A program made the position numbers and the translations under genes. From a bacterium (GTDB taxonomy: Bacteria; Cyanobacteriota; Vampirovibrionia; Gastranaerophilales; Gastranaerophilaceae): DNA of 58,345 nt. Shown piece by piece: positions 1 through 9,338 of the stretch; positions within the stretch are counted from its first letter, which is position 1; the number at the start of each line of letters is the position of its first letter. The notes below the pieces were generated by a model. That model was not told where the DNA came from. It was given only the letters and a program-made list of their open reading frames with translations, and did no database searches. The stretch covers positions 1 to 58,345 of the forward strand of contig JAFUMP010000002.1 of NCBI GenBank assembly GCA_017482685.1, in the 5' to 3' direction.

Positions 1-93
1 GATAATATAGAAATGTATTATCCTCCAATAAAATCTCCCGAAAAAAAATGGCAAACAATATTAAGAAAACTATTTACCAACAAATCCATTTAA
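1..93 (+). CDS. 3' end of an unidentified CDS (truncated by window)
   Basis: Frame 1 is open from the first base and stops with TAA at 91-93, giving 30 residues ending in LRKLFTNKSI. It is basic and has no recognisable motif. The stop lies 16 nt before the metX ATG, so the two genes could be one transcript, although metX also has its own promoter-like boxes inside this tail. The identity cannot be told from this fragment. Confidence 0.5.
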   Translation, partial: DNIEMYYPPIKSPEKKWQTILRKLFTNKSI

Positions 94-101
94 GTTAAAA
101 T
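73..101 (+). promoter_or_regulatory. metX promoter, possibly leaderless
   Basis: TTTACC (73-78), a 17-bp spacer, then TAAAAT (96-101). The ATG at 110 begins 8 nt after the -10 box and no Shine-Dalgarno sequence precedes it, so the transcript would have almost no 5' leader. Co-transcription from the upstream gene is the alternative. Confidence 0.45.
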
Positions 102-109
102 AATCATTA

Positions 110-1210
110 ATGAATATTGTTGAAACAAAATATTATAAAATAAACGAGCCTATTTTATTAGAATCTGGGAAAGAAATAAAAGAAGTTGTAGTTGCTTACG
201 AGACCTACGGCAGTCTTAATGAAGCTGGCGATAATGCTATATTATTATTACACGCTCTTACAGGAGATGCTCACGCTGCGGGTTATCACAAAGGGGATAC
301 AAAACCTGGCTGGTGGAATGACATGGTTGGCTCAGGAAAAGCTTTTGATACAGATAAATTCTTTGTAATCTGCTCAAACATGCTTGGCGGATGCAAAGGT
401 ACAACAGGACCAAGTTCTATTAACCCAGAAACTAATAGAGAATACGGATTAAGCTTTCCTGTATTCACAATCGAAGATGTTGTAAAAGTACAAAAAAAAT
501 TAATAGATTTTCTTGGTGTTAAAAAACTAACCGTAGCTGGTGGCTCTATGGGAGGAATGCAAGCATTAGAATGGGCGTTAGCTCATGATTGTATGGTAGA
601 TAATGTTATTTTCATAGCTTCTACGCCACGGTTATCTGCACAGGGAATTGCATTCAATGCTGTAGGCCGAAATGCAATTTTATCTGATCCAAATTTTAAC
701 AATGGAAACTATTACGATAAAGAACGTCCAGAAAAAGGACTTGCCATAGCTAGAATGGTTGGCCATATAACATACTTGAGCGAAGAAGCTATGCATAATA
801 AATTTGCTCGAAGATTTCAAGATAAAGAGACTCCGAATTTTGATTTTGGAATTGATTTTGAAGTTGAGAGCTATCTTGCGCATCAAGGTCAAACTTTTGT
901 TGACAGGTTTGATGCAAATAGTTATTTATATATAACAAAAGCCGTTGATTATTTTGATATAGCACAAAAATACGGTTCTTTAGAAAAAGCTTTTTATAAC
1001 ACAAATGCTCGATATCTTGTAATATCTTTTTCTTCTGATTGGCTATTTCCATCTTGTCAATCAAAAGAATTAGTGAATGCGTTGATGCGAAACAAAAAAG
1101 ACGTATCCTATTGTGAAATTCAATCACCATGTGGACATGATGCGTTCTTATTAGAATTTGAAACACAAACAAGGATTATAAAATCTTTTTTATGTAATAA
1201 TAAAACTTAA
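110..1210 (+). CDS. metX: homoserine O-acetyltransferase
   Basis: This 366 aa alpha/beta-hydrolase-fold enzyme transfers an acetyl group from acetyl-CoA to homoserine in cytosolic methionine biosynthesis. The nucleophile elbow GGSMGG places the catalytic serine at residue 146. The C-terminal part carries the family DWLFP segment (catalytic Asp) and GHDAFL (catalytic His). Length matches the MetX family. The ATG at 110 has no ribosome binding site but sits just after a -10 box. A strong hairpin follows the stop. The family also contains succinyl-transferring members, and acyl specificity cannot be read with certainty from sequence alone. Confidence 0.92.
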   Translation: MNIVETKYYKINEPILLESGKEIKEVVVAYETYGSLNEAGDNAILLLHALTGDAHAAGYHKGDTKPGWWNDMVGSGKAFDTDKFFVICSNMLGGCKGTTGPSSINPETNREYGLSFPVFTIEDVVKVQKKLIDFLGVKKLTVAGGSMGGMQALEWALAHDCMVDNVIFIASTPRLSAQGIAFNAVGRNAILSDPNFNNGNYYDKERPEKGLAIARMVGHITYLSEEAMHNKFARRFQDKETPNFDFGIDFEVESYLAHQGQTFVDRFDANSYLYITKAVDYFDIAQKYGSLEKAFYNTNARYLVISFSSDWLFPSCQSKELVNALMRNKKDVSYCEIQSPCGHDAFLLEFETQTRIIKSFLCNNKT

Positions 1211-2676
1211 ATCCCAAGATTTAAAATTCCATAAGATTTAAATCTTGGGGTATTTTTTTGTTCAGGATTGTTGTTTATATAATTTTTTAACACACTACGA
1301 GCTTTCCAATATTTACGTTCTAAAACATAAATATTTGCTAAAGCTATTGTATAATCAATATTTTTAGGATTTTTAGAAATCAAATTAGAATACTCTACAA
1401 TAGCCTCATTTATTTTTCCTTCTCTCACTAAAATCTCACCCAAAAGATAACGTTTTTCCTCTAAGTCACTAATACTAAGTGATTTATTTAAATAATCTTT
1501 AGCTATATCGAGATTATCTACATAAAAATTTGTAAGAGCAAGATTATAATAAATCATACCTTGCACTTCTTCTGTATCAGCAAACTTCAAACCTTGTTCA
1601 AGTTTTTTAATTGCTCTATGGTAATCTTTAGACATAACAAATATCTCTGCTAAATCAATATATCCTGATGGTAAATTTGGTGCTTTTTTTACATAGTTAA
1701 AAGCTTCTTTAATTTTTTTGGTTAAAACCTCACCATCATTACCCAATACAAAATCTGGAAGATATTTTGCCCTATTATCCTCTGTATTTGTTATTTCAGG
1801 TTTTATTTCATACAACAATTTGAGCGTATTTATATCGGCTTCGGTAGGCTCTTGTCTAGAATCACTCAAAACAACTTTAGGATCTTTTGTTAAATACATT
1901 AAGTTAGATTTCCTTTGACTATGCCCCATAAAACCTAAAGCATGTACAATCTCATGTAATGCAGTATTATAGACTTGATTCTGTGAAAAATATTCACCTG
2001 TTGGAGTTTTTAAATAAAAATTTATTTCCATACTTTCTAATTGATTCAAATTAATTTTAGGTGATGTATACGCTACTACATATTTTTGATACTCATTATC
2101 TGCGGGATTAAATTCATCAAATAGAATTGTTATATTAGAATTTTTCTCAACTTCTTCAAACAAAATTTTGTGTTCAGTAAGTTTTTCCCATTTATTAAAC
2201 GCTTTTCTAAACTCTTCTAGAAAATAACTTGGCACATTCTCTTCATTCTCGAAAGCATAAGTAATAGGATTATTACCCCAACGCATAATATTATTATTAA
2301 ATACTGCATAAGAAATATAATTATTAGGATATTTTTCATGAATTTTTTGTTTAAAATCTGATATAAAATATTCCGCTCTAACTTTTGCACTATCATAAAC
2401 TGGCAATTCTATGAATTTTAATAATTTATCTTGTGCCTCAACTGTCAAAGGAGAATTTATAATTGAATTTACATAAATTTCTCGAGGCTTTGTTTCATTT
2501 AAACCTAATTCAAAAGCTCTTTCATAAAACCCCTGTGCTCTTGAGATTTCATTCTTTTTAAAATAATAATTAGCACAAGTTTCCATTATTTTATCTAAAT
2601 TTTTCAAAGTATGGTTATACATAAAAAACACAGTGCTAAATATAACAAAATAAATCCATAAGGATTTTTTATTCAT
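1207..2676 (-). CDS. membrane-anchored metzincin-type metalloprotease with TPR repeats
   Basis: Residues 8-20 form a hydrophobic N-terminal segment (signal anchor). The zinc-protease motif HEIVHALGFMGH (residues about 241-252) fits HExxHxxGxxH, and NLMY at 258-261 could be the Met-turn, as in M10/matrixin-like metzincins. The C-terminal 180 residues look like tandem TPR helices (for example the ALANIYVLERKYWKARSVL region). The ATG at 2676 is preferred: AGGTGAG lies 5 nt upstream, and a GTG nine nt further upstream is the alternative. It overlaps the scpB stop by 8 nt, so it is probably translated from the scpAB message. The substrate is unknown. Confidence 0.75.
   Translation of the reverse strand: MNKKSLWIYFVIFSTVFFMYNHTLKNLDKIMETCANYYFKKNEISRAQGFYERAFELGLNETKPREIYVNSIINSPLTVEAQDKLLKFIELPVYDSAKVRAEYFISDFKQKIHEKYPNNYISYAVFNNNIMRWGNNPITYAFENEENVPSYFLEEFRKAFNKWEKLTEHKILFEEVEKNSNITILFDEFNPADNEYQKYVVAYTSPKINLNQLESMEINFYLKTPTGEYFSQNQVYNTALHEIVHALGFMGHSQRKSNLMYLTKDPKVVLSDSRQEPTEADINTLKLLYEIKPEITNTEDNRAKYLPDFVLGNDGEVLTKKIKEAFNYVKKAPNLPSGYIDLAEIFVMSKDYHRAIKKLEQGLKFADTEEVQGMIYYNLALTNFYVDNLDIAKDYLNKSLSISDLEEKRYLLGEILVREGKINEAIVEYSNLISKNPKNIDYTIALANIYVLERKYWKARSVLKNYINNNPEQKNTPRFKSYGILNLGI
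1213..1259 (+). terminator. metX terminator inside the convergent CDS
   Basis: A perfect 13-bp stem (1213-1225 with 1237-1249) is followed by TATTTTTTT. The hairpin lies inside the last codons of the minus-strand gene ending at 1207, so the same DNA is both coding and a terminator. Confidence 0.85.
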
Positions 2677-3232
2677 TATTCTCACCTACAGATTCAACTT
2701 CTGTTTGCAAATCTTTTTCATTCGGCTCATCTTTTACGCCTGCATCAATATTTAAGGTTTTAACTAAAGAACGAACATCTCCTTTTAGTTTAAAATACTC
2801 TTTAAATTTCGCAGTTGTTTTAATATTAAAAGAACGCCCATTTTTGTCTTTATTTCTTGAAATCAAACCTTTTTCAAGCAATTCTGTAACGTGATCATAA
2901 GCATTTGACCCTCTTAAATCTTTTAAATAAGATTGTCTAATTGGCTCTTTTAAAGCAATTACAGTCAATGTTTTCAAAACAGGAGGACGTAATTCTACTG
3001 GACAAAGTTTTTCAACAATATCTAAATGCTCTTGTTTTACTTGTAAAATATAACCGTTTTCATCATCAATTTCTAAAGCTCCTTCACGAGATGCATAATC
3101 CATTATTAACTCCAAAAGAGCTTCTTCAACCATATCGGGCTCTTCACCTAAAATTTCTGCAATTTCGTTTATTTGAAGAACTTTTGCTGTTACAAACAGA
3201 ACAGCTTCAATTCTAGACTTCAACTGTTCCAT
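2669..3232 (-). CDS. scpB: segregation and condensation protein B
   Basis: This 187 aa winged-helix protein is the kite subunit that binds the ScpA linker in the SMC-ScpAB condensin. The family features seen are the N-terminal IEAVLFVTAK segment, a central LRPPVLKTLTVIALKEPI segment and an RGSNAYDHVTELLEKGLI wing region. The acidic tail of about 30 residues is not conserved. It overlaps scpA by 20 nt and the downstream protease by 8 nt, typical of a coupled operon. Confidence 0.93.
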   Translation of the reverse strand: MEQLKSRIEAVLFVTAKVLQINEIAEILGEEPDMVEEALLELIMDYASREGALEIDDENGYILQVKQEHLDIVEKLCPVELRPPVLKTLTVIALKEPIRQSYLKDLRGSNAYDHVTELLEKGLISRNKDKNGRSFNIKTTAKFKEYFKLKGDVRSLVKTLNIDAGVKDEPNEKDLQTEVESVGENNE

Positions 3233-4112
3233 CTTCAGTCTCCTTTTCTAAAATACTAGTAACGTTATTTACAGCATCAAAAATATTATCTTCTTCAATT
3301 TCTTGAGCTTCTGCGGGAACATAACGAATAACATATAAATCTCCGTAAAACTCATCTTGCATTAAATCATAATCACTATCAACAGTTAAAAACAACAACG
3401 AAATATACGCATTAACCTTATCCATGCCTAAAAGAGTTAATTCTGTTAACTCAATTTTATCTTGCCTGTTTAGGATTTCTTCTAGGTTAGCACGTAATCT
3501 TTGAACTCCATTTTCAATATATTCATCATGAGCAAGGTTAATAATATCATCTGGAGATAATCTTGCATAATTTTGAACCCTACGTTTAGCACGCTCATGA
3601 GCATTCTTTAATGAAGCTTTTTTATCAAGCATTTCATAGAATTCTAATTGACGAATCAAATCTCTCAAAGTTACAACACGATTATGATTCAAACGCACAC
3701 TTGTACGACGTTGAAGGACTTCATCAATTGATATCACATTATTTGTAGGAATATAATCTTCAGCATAATCTAAAGGTTCATCAGAATATTCCAATTCATC
3801 AATTTCTTGCTGAGGCTCAAAATCAAGAACATCAATACCTTCAAGAATATTTGATTTAAGTTTTAATAATATTGCTGCAAAAAGAATTGTCCTTCCTGTA
3901 AGCCTAAGATTTTGTCCCTTTGCTTGAAAAACTTGCATCATGTATTTATCATACACATCTACAATATCAACATTCCAAGGATCAATTTTCCCTTGTTTTG
4001 CCATGTTCACTAGAATTTCAATACCATCTACTTCTGCGTTTGGCGCAACTACCTGTGAGGATTTAACCCCAGATATACTCTTATTAAAACTATCTATATT
4101 ATTTACTGCCAT
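3213..4112 (-). CDS. scpA: segregation and condensation protein A (kleisin)
   Basis: This 299 aa kleisin bridges SMC heads in chromosome condensation. The diagnostic N-terminal segment is IEILVNMAKQGKIDPWNVDI, which contacts the SMC neck, followed by TGRTILFAAILLKLKSNILEG. The C-terminal winged-helix region includes ELTELTLLGMDKVNAYISLLFL. AAGGAGAT precedes the ATG at good spacing. It is the first gene of the scpA-scpB-protease set, with smc 580 nt upstream on the same strand. Confidence 0.93.
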   Translation of the reverse strand: MAVNNIDSFNKSISGVKSSQVVAPNAEVDGIEILVNMAKQGKIDPWNVDIVDVYDKYMMQVFQAKGQNLRLTGRTILFAAILLKLKSNILEGIDVLDFEPQQEIDELEYSDEPLDYAEDYIPTNNVISIDEVLQRRTSVRLNHNRVVTLRDLIRQLEFYEMLDKKASLKNAHERAKRRVQNYARLSPDDIINLAHDEYIENGVQRLRANLEEILNRQDKIELTELTLLGMDKVNAYISLLFLTVDSDYDLMQDEFYGDLYVIRYVPAEAQEIEEDNIFDAVNNVTSILEKETEDGTVEV

Positions 4113-4232
4113 ATCTCCTTGCTCCCCCTCTCCTTGAGGAGATGGATGGGGTGAGATGTCAATCCACTCCCAATTATTATTTCTATCTTAACTTATTTTT
4201 TTGAGGATTTACTCCTCTGTTTTGATGAAACC

Positions 4233-4267
4233 TATTATTGAGGTCGCAAATTGCGTTCTCAATAATA
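4233..4267 (-). repeat. inverted repeat after the 4271-4660 gene
   Basis: A perfect 10-bp inverted repeat (TATTATTGAG at 4233-4242 with CTCAATAATA at 4258-4267) has a second small palindrome GCAAATTGC in its loop. It lies just beyond the stop of the minus-strand gene. It may be a terminator, although no T-run follows on that strand. Confidence 0.45.
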
Positions 4268-4270
4268 AAT

Positions 4271-4660
4271 TTATAATTTTTCATATTCTTTTTTTAGATT
4301 ATCGAAATAATCATTGATAAAATTAAAAGTTTTCTTTTGACGTTCTTTGTAACTACCTTCGATTATTATATTCCCCTCATCTTTGAAAGAATTTATACCT
4401 TTCAACGCATGAATAATACTTATTCTAGTATGCCAACCTCCTAAATACTCATTGCCAATTTTATAAGCATGCCCTTCTTTTTTAGTAAACAATTTTGACA
4501 TAATTGCTATACTTATTAAATCATCTTTTGTTCCAATGGCTTCAGCTTTTTGTTTAAATATTTTTGAAGCATTTTTAGGCAACAAATTCTTTTCAGCAAT
4601 CAAAGAAAAACTTGCTTTTGAATTTATATTTTGACTATTATTAATTGGATTAATTTGCAC
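4271..4660 (-). CDS. hypothetical protein between scpA and smc
   Basis: I do not recognise this 129 aa protein. It starts with GTG at 4660, with AGGGGG 9 nt upstream. The first 20 residues are rich in N, Q and S (MQINPINNSQNINSKASFS) and look unstructured. The remainder is probably helical and ends in a charged LKKEYEKL tail. There is no signal peptide or membrane helix. Its N-terminal style (polar N/Q stretch, then a short aromatic motif) resembles the start of the AAA protein at 51373. Nothing suggests a condensin role except position. Confidence 0.6.
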   Translation of the reverse strand: MQINPINNSQNINSKASFSLIAEKNLLPKNASKIFKQKAEAIGTKDDLISIAIMSKLFTKKEGHAYKIGNEYLGGWHTRISIIHALKGINSFKDEGNIIIEGSYKERQKKTFNFINDYFDNLKKEYEKL

Positions 4661-4691
4661 TAATATTTCCCCCTAATATTTACCCCTACCC

Positions 4692-7600
4692 CTAATCACG
4701 GAGTTTTACCCCAGTAACTTTTGAGATACCTTTTTCTTTTTGAGTAACCCCAATTGTTCTGTTTGCAGATTCAATCATAGGTTTTCTGTGGCTAACAACG
4801 ATAAATTGTGTTGTTTCAGCTTGTGCTTGTACGATATGCGCAAGCTTTTCAACGTTAATACCGTCTAAACTTGCATCAACTTCGTCAAACGCATAGAAAG
4901 GAGCTGGCATGTATCTTTGAATCGCAAATACAAAAGATAAGGCTGTAAGTGCTTTTTCACCACCAGACATACCCGCAAGACGCTGTTTTTTCTTATCTCT
5001 AGGCTGAGCCTCGATATCAAGACCACCTGCAAACGGATTTTCTTCGTTTTCTAAGATAAGTGTACCTTCACCGTCAGAAAGTTTATGGAAAATATCTTTA
5101 AACTGCTCACTGATTGCGTTATAAGTCTTTAAGAAAGTTTCTTTCTTAAGATCTTCATAACCTCTCATTCTTTCTAAAATTTGAGCTCTTTCTGTAGATA
5201 AAGTTTCAATTTGTCGTTGAAGCTCTTGTTGACGAGCAAGAACTCTATCATAGTCTTCTAAAGCACGCATATTTACAGCACCCAATTCATCCATTCTGCG
5301 TTGAAGTCTTTGGATTTTAGCTGTAATTTCATCAATTGACATTTCAACAGGAGTTAATTCGTTAATATTTACACCTGCTTCTGTAAGAGTTGCACGAGTT
5401 TCTTCTAATTGAGGCTCCAATTCACGACGACGAGCTTTAAATGATTCGATTTGTTCTCCGATTTTTTCAATATCAGAAATTTTCAAATTCTTTTGAGTTT
5501 CCAAATCAACTAAATCATTATTTATAGCATCTCTTTGATCTAGAAGTTCTTTAAGTTTTTCAGTTATTTCTTTAATCTGCTCATCAAGAACTTCAAGTTC
5601 TGATTTTAGACCTTTAATCTCTTCTGTAAATTTAGCTTTATCAAGCTCTAATTCTTTATTATTAGCTAAAGAACGTTCAATTGTATCGTTATGACTTTTG
5701 ATTGTAGTATTAATAAAATCTATTCTTTGATGCAAGCCTTCAATTTCATTATTTGCATCAGCCATTTGTTTTTCATAACGCTTGATTTCAGCTTCAACTC
5801 CAGCAGTTTTTTCTTTCAAATCCTTTAAATCTGCATCATTCATAAGCTTTTCAACTTCACTTATTTCAGTTTGAAGATTTGTCATTTTTTCAGAAATCTC
5901 TATATGTTGCTCCTCTATTTTATCAAGAGTTTTTTCAAGATTAGAAATTTCTGGCTCTGTTAATTTTACCAATCCTTGTTTTTCTTCAATATCAGATTCT
6001 GTTTTGGCAAAATTAAACTCTAAACTTGTTAATTCAAGCTTAGCTTTATTAAATTCTGTTGTCGAAGAGGAGTATTTTCCCCTTACATCTTCCATTTTTG
6101 CTTCCAAACTTGAACGTTTTGAAATCAAAGCTGCATATTTTGATTCCATTTCTTTTAAACGTACTTTAAAGATATCAATTTCAGAATCTTGATTTTGTGC
6201 AAATTTTAAGCCTGTTTTACGAACAGCACCACCTGTAATTGAACCCGATTTTTCAAATAAATCACCAGATAATGTAACCATTCTGTATTTACCGATTAAT
6301 TTATTTGCAACACTTCTATCTTCAACAACAAGAGTATCACCTACTGCGTAATAAAATGCGTTTAAATATTCATCATCAAAATCAATTAAATTAATCGCAA
6401 AATCAATTACACCTTTTTCTTTAGGAAGATTTAAACTTTTTGGACATTTTACTATTTTATTCAAAGGCACAAAAGTTGCACGACCAGCATTAGAAGATTT
6501 TAAAAGCTCAATACAAGTCGAAGCGACATGTTCATCTTCAACAACAATATGCGCCATTCTTGCGCCAACTGCTATTTCCATTGCTGTAGAATACTCTTCA
6601 TCAACTTGACCTAACTTCATTAAAGGTGCGTGAACCCCACGTATATTAGCGTTTACAATGGTATCAACGGCACGTCCAAGATTAGCTTCTTCATTGGCTT
6701 GTTTAGTTGCTTCAAGCTGATAAATCTTTTTACGAGCAGCTTGCAGGTCATAGTCCAGATCCGTAATTTCATTTTTAGTTTTATCCAACTCATCTAAAGT
6801 GTTTTTAAGAATTATTTTAAAATCTTCTAACTCTTTTCCAAGTTGTTCAATCATCATTTCTTTAGAAGCTTTTGTTTCACTAAAATTAGCTTTAAACTCT
6901 TCAAGCTCAACTAATTTTACCTTAGTTTCTTCTAGTAATTTTTTCTTAGTAGATAATTCTGCTTCTAAAGGCGCTTGTTTTTGAATAAGCTTTGTTTCTT
7001 TATCTTGCTCAATTTCAAGATCTTTTCTTAAATTGTTTCTTTTTTCGATATGTTTTTCAGCTGTTTCATTAAGCCCTGACATATCTTCTAGAATCTTATG
7101 TAAAATTTTCTTCTGCTCTTCAATATTAGTTTCTATGCCAGTAATATTCTCTTTAGTTAAAGAGATTTTTAACTCAGCTTCTTTAATCTTGCCTTGCTGA
7201 ATTTCAATACCATTTTTTGTGTTTTCAACTGTTTTTAAGTTATCTTGAATCTGTTTATCAGCATAAGTAATAGAAGATTCTTTTCTTGATATTGAACCTT
7301 TAATTTCTTCAGCTTTCTGTTTCAACTCAATTTGATGAGCTTCACCTTTTTCTTTAATTGTTGCAGAAATTTCATCATATTTTTCACGAATAAGTTTTAG
7401 CTTTTCTTCTAAGTCTTTAGACTTCATTTCTTCTTCTTTTTTCTTTTTCGTGAATTCTAAAATATTCTCATGAGCCTTTTCAAGATTTCTTTTTAAATCA
7501 AAAAATTTAACAGTGTTAATTTGACTTTCTAAACCGGTCTTTTCATCTTTTAACTTCTGATATTTAAGCGCTACTTCTCGCTCTTCATTAAGCTGTTCAA

Positions 7601-8195
7601 GACGAGTATTAACTTCATTCAAAATCAATGTAGAGTTAACAACACGCTTCTCTACAGTTTCCAACTCTGCAGTTGCTTGATCTATTCTTCTGTCAAAATC
7701 TGCAACTCCAGCTATTTCATCAATAATCTTACGACGTTCATTAGGAGTACAATTCGTAATACTCATAACGTCACCTTGCATCATAACATTATAACTGTTT
7801 GGAGTAATATTGTATTTTTCAAGCTTTGCGTGAATATCAGAAAGTGTTACTACTTTATCATCAAGATAATAAACACTATTAAATCCAGATGAAGATTTTC
7901 TGATTCTTCTTGCAACAGAAAATTCTTCTGCAGCACCATTTTCACCAGCTTCTCCAAAAGTTACTTTTACAAAAGCTTCGTTCCTCTTATTATAGGTTGA
8001 TATTAAATGAAAGAGTTTTTCTGCACGTAAAGTCCTTGAAGTTGATAAACCTAACGCAAAAAGAATGCTATCAATAATATTACTCTTACCTGAACCATTT
8101 GGCCCTGAAATAGTAGTAAACCCTTTTAACATAGGTATTTCAACTTTATTCGCAAACGACTTAAAGTTATCAACTTCTAGTTGCTTAATGTACAT
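4692..8195 (-). CDS. smc: chromosome segregation protein SMC
   Basis: This 1167 aa condensin ATPase is full length for bacterial SMC. The Walker A GPNGSGKSNIID lies at residues about 33-44. Long coiled coils occupy about 165-500 and 670-1010. A hinge between them contains RGVHAPLMKLG and GRATFVPLNKI. At the C-terminus come the ABC signature LAGMSGGEKALTAL and the Walker B FYAFDEVDASLD. GGAAGGGA precedes the ATG. With ScpA and ScpB downstream, all three condensin subunits are encoded within 5.5 kb. Confidence 0.97.
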   Translation of the reverse strand: MYIKQLEVDNFKSFANKVEIPMLKGFTTISGPNGSGKSNIIDSILFALGLSTSRTLRAEKLFHLISTYNKRNEAFVKVTFGEAGENGAAEEFSVARRIRKSSSGFNSVYYLDDKVVTLSDIHAKLEKYNITPNSYNVMMQGDVMSITNCTPNERRKIIDEIAGVADFDRRIDQATAELETVEKRVVNSTLILNEVNTRLEQLNEEREVALKYQKLKDEKTGLESQINTVKFFDLKRNLEKAHENILEFTKKKKEEEMKSKDLEEKLKLIREKYDEISATIKEKGEAHQIELKQKAEEIKGSISRKESSITYADKQIQDNLKTVENTKNGIEIQQGKIKEAELKISLTKENITGIETNIEEQKKILHKILEDMSGLNETAEKHIEKRNNLRKDLEIEQDKETKLIQKQAPLEAELSTKKKLLEETKVKLVELEEFKANFSETKASKEMMIEQLGKELEDFKIILKNTLDELDKTKNEITDLDYDLQAARKKIYQLEATKQANEEANLGRAVDTIVNANIRGVHAPLMKLGQVDEEYSTAMEIAVGARMAHIVVEDEHVASTCIELLKSSNAGRATFVPLNKIVKCPKSLNLPKEKGVIDFAINLIDFDDEYLNAFYYAVGDTLVVEDRSVANKLIGKYRMVTLSGDLFEKSGSITGGAVRKTGLKFAQNQDSEIDIFKVRLKEMESKYAALISKRSSLEAKMEDVRGKYSSSTTEFNKAKLELTSLEFNFAKTESDIEEKQGLVKLTEPEISNLEKTLDKIEEQHIEISEKMTNLQTEISEVEKLMNDADLKDLKEKTAGVEAEIKRYEKQMADANNEIEGLHQRIDFINTTIKSHNDTIERSLANNKELELDKAKFTEEIKGLKSELEVLDEQIKEITEKLKELLDQRDAINNDLVDLETQKNLKISDIEKIGEQIESFKARRRELEPQLEETRATLTEAGVNINELTPVEMSIDEITAKIQRLQRRMDELGAVNMRALEDYDRVLARQQELQRQIETLSTERAQILERMRGYEDLKKETFLKTYNAISEQFKDIFHKLSDGEGTLILENEENPFAGGLDIEAQPRDKKKQRLAGMSGGEKALTALSFVFAIQRYMPAPFYAFDEVDASLDGINVEKLAHIVQAQAETTQFIVVSHRKPMIESANRTIGVTQKEKGISKVTGVKLRD

Positions 8196-8318
8196 TAAAT
8201 CCCTTCCCCAATTTGGCTAGTATAAAAGCCCTATAAATATATTTACCACTTTATTACACAACAAAATTCAAGGCATGTCAAACTTATACATACAATGTTT
8301 ACAATTTGAATTATATAA

Positions 8319-8936
8319 TTATAATGTCTTTATAATACTTACAATTTTACCTATTAAAACAAGCTCATTAGCTGTAGTTCCGTTTATCGTACGAACTCTA
8401 TAGTCTGGATTGTCAGATTTTATAATAATTTCATCCAAATTTTTAGAAAGACGCTTAACAAAAAACTCATTATTAAAACAAAATACATAGATTTTATTGT
8501 CTTGTATCTGATTTCCATTCCAATGCTCAACTATCAACTTATCTCCGTTCTCAATCGTAGGAGACATACTATTCCCAGAAGCATTAATCATAGAATACAT
8601 TTTTTTATTCGAAAAACCATTTATAAGCATAGTTGATACAGGTATTGAGATTTTTTCTTCCGAAAAAACTATATTGCCAGTGCCACAGCTTGCAAAAACA
8701 TCAGTATAATAATTTATTTTAACAATATTGTCATTAGAATTATTTGTATCTTCAAAAAGCCTTACTCCAAAAAAATTCTCTATTTTTTTTAATTCACTAA
8801 CCGTAACTTGGCTTTCATTTTTAATCCTATTACTTACCGTCTGCCTTGTAATTCCCAAACTTTCAGCCAAAAGTGATTGATTCACATAAGATTCTGTTTT
8901 TTTAGACAAAAGATTTAATAGTTCTTCTAATTTCAT
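8319..8936 (-). CDS. LexA/CI-like S24 repressor with HTH domain
   Basis: This 205 aa protein has an N-terminal helix-turn-helix (SLLAESLGITRQTVSNRI, residues about 21-38) and a C-terminal S24 self-cleaving peptidase domain. Ser123 in GNSMSPT and Lys161 in FFVKRL form the expected Ser-Lys dyad. Cys84-Gly85 in ASCGTG is a plausible autocleavage site, as in other S24 proteins that cleave at Cys-Gly. It is divergent from the 9117 gene, and five TTACA/TGTAA half-sites lie in the shared region. It is likely a DNA-damage-responsive regulator of a small prophage-like cassette. Confidence 0.88.
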   Translation of the reverse strand: MKLEELLNLLSKKTESYVNQSLLAESLGITRQTVSNRIKNESQVTVSELKKIENFFGVRLFEDTNNSNDNIVKINYYTDVFASCGTGNIVFSEEKISIPVSTMLINGFSNKKMYSMINASGNSMSPTIENGDKLIVEHWNGNQIQDNKIYVFCFNNEFFVKRLSKNLDEIIIKSDNPDYRVRTINGTTANELVLIGKIVSIIKTL

Positions 8937-8954
8937 GTTTCACCAAAAATTTAT

Positions 8955-9013
8955 TTACAAAAATTACACTTGACATTCGTATCATATTATCTTACAATAC
9001 TTACAAGATGTAA
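8955..9013 (+). promoter_or_regulatory. divergent promoter with TTACA operators
   Basis: On the plus strand TTGACA (8970-8975), 17 bp, TACAAT (8993-8998) forms a near-consensus promoter. TTACA occurs at 8955, 8964, 8992 and 9001, with TGTAA at 9009-9013. The last two form the palindrome TTACAAGATGTAA. These are plausible binding sites for the divergent S24 repressor and overlap the -10 and start region. Confidence 0.7.
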
Positions 9014-9017
9014 ACTC

Positions 9018-9040
9018 TTATATGATATTAAAACATATAA
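9018..9040. repeat. inverted repeat in the 9117 leader
   Basis: TTATATG (9018-9024) and CATATAA (9034-9040) form a perfect 7-bp inverted repeat with a 9-nt loop, just after the predicted transcription start. It is either a second operator or a leader hairpin. Confidence 0.45.
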
Positions 9041-9084
9041 TTTAACATCTGTCAATCGCTGATTATCACAAAATAAGTACAGCT

Positions 9085-9120
9085 ATGAGAACGTTTGGCG
9101 GAAGAGGATATTTAAAATGA
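9085..9120 (+). CDS. possible 11 aa leader peptide
   Basis: ATG at 9085 reads MRTFGGRGYLK and stops with TGA at 9118-9120, overlapping the ATG of the next gene in an ATGA. It could couple translation to the 9117 gene. No clear ribosome binding site is visible, so this is only a candidate. Confidence 0.25.
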   Translation: MRTFGGRGYLK

Positions 9121-9338
9121 ATTACAAATACAATGTATCATGTAGTGAGACAGTGTCTAAAAATTGGACTCCAACAGCTATGGATTGCTATTCTATTGGT
9201 TGTGTTTGTTCTAAATGCAATTTATACAAATTATATTTTGCAGATTCAAATATCAGATGTCGTATGAAAGATACAGTTATCGAACTTGTTAGAAGGTTAG
9301 GAGCACCACAGAAGGAGAATGTACATGAACCACAGTAA
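9117..9338 (+). CDS. small cysteine-rich hypothetical protein
   Basis: This 73 aa protein has six cysteines, including GCVCSKC and a later RCRMKDTVIELVRRLG segment. The spacing suggests a metal-binding or disulfide mini-domain followed by a helix. AGAGGA lies 8 nt before the ATG. It is under the divergent promoter opposite the S24 repressor and overlaps the next gene by 14 nt. It is not recognised as a named family. Confidence 0.65.
   Translation: MNYKYNVSCSETVSKNWTPTAMDCYSIGCVCSKCNLYKLYFADSNIRCRMKDTVIELVRRLGAPQKENVHEPQ

Noticed and set aside
789-1172. 127 aa minus-strand ORF inside metX
   Set aside because: A shadow of metX, with atypical composition and no start signals.
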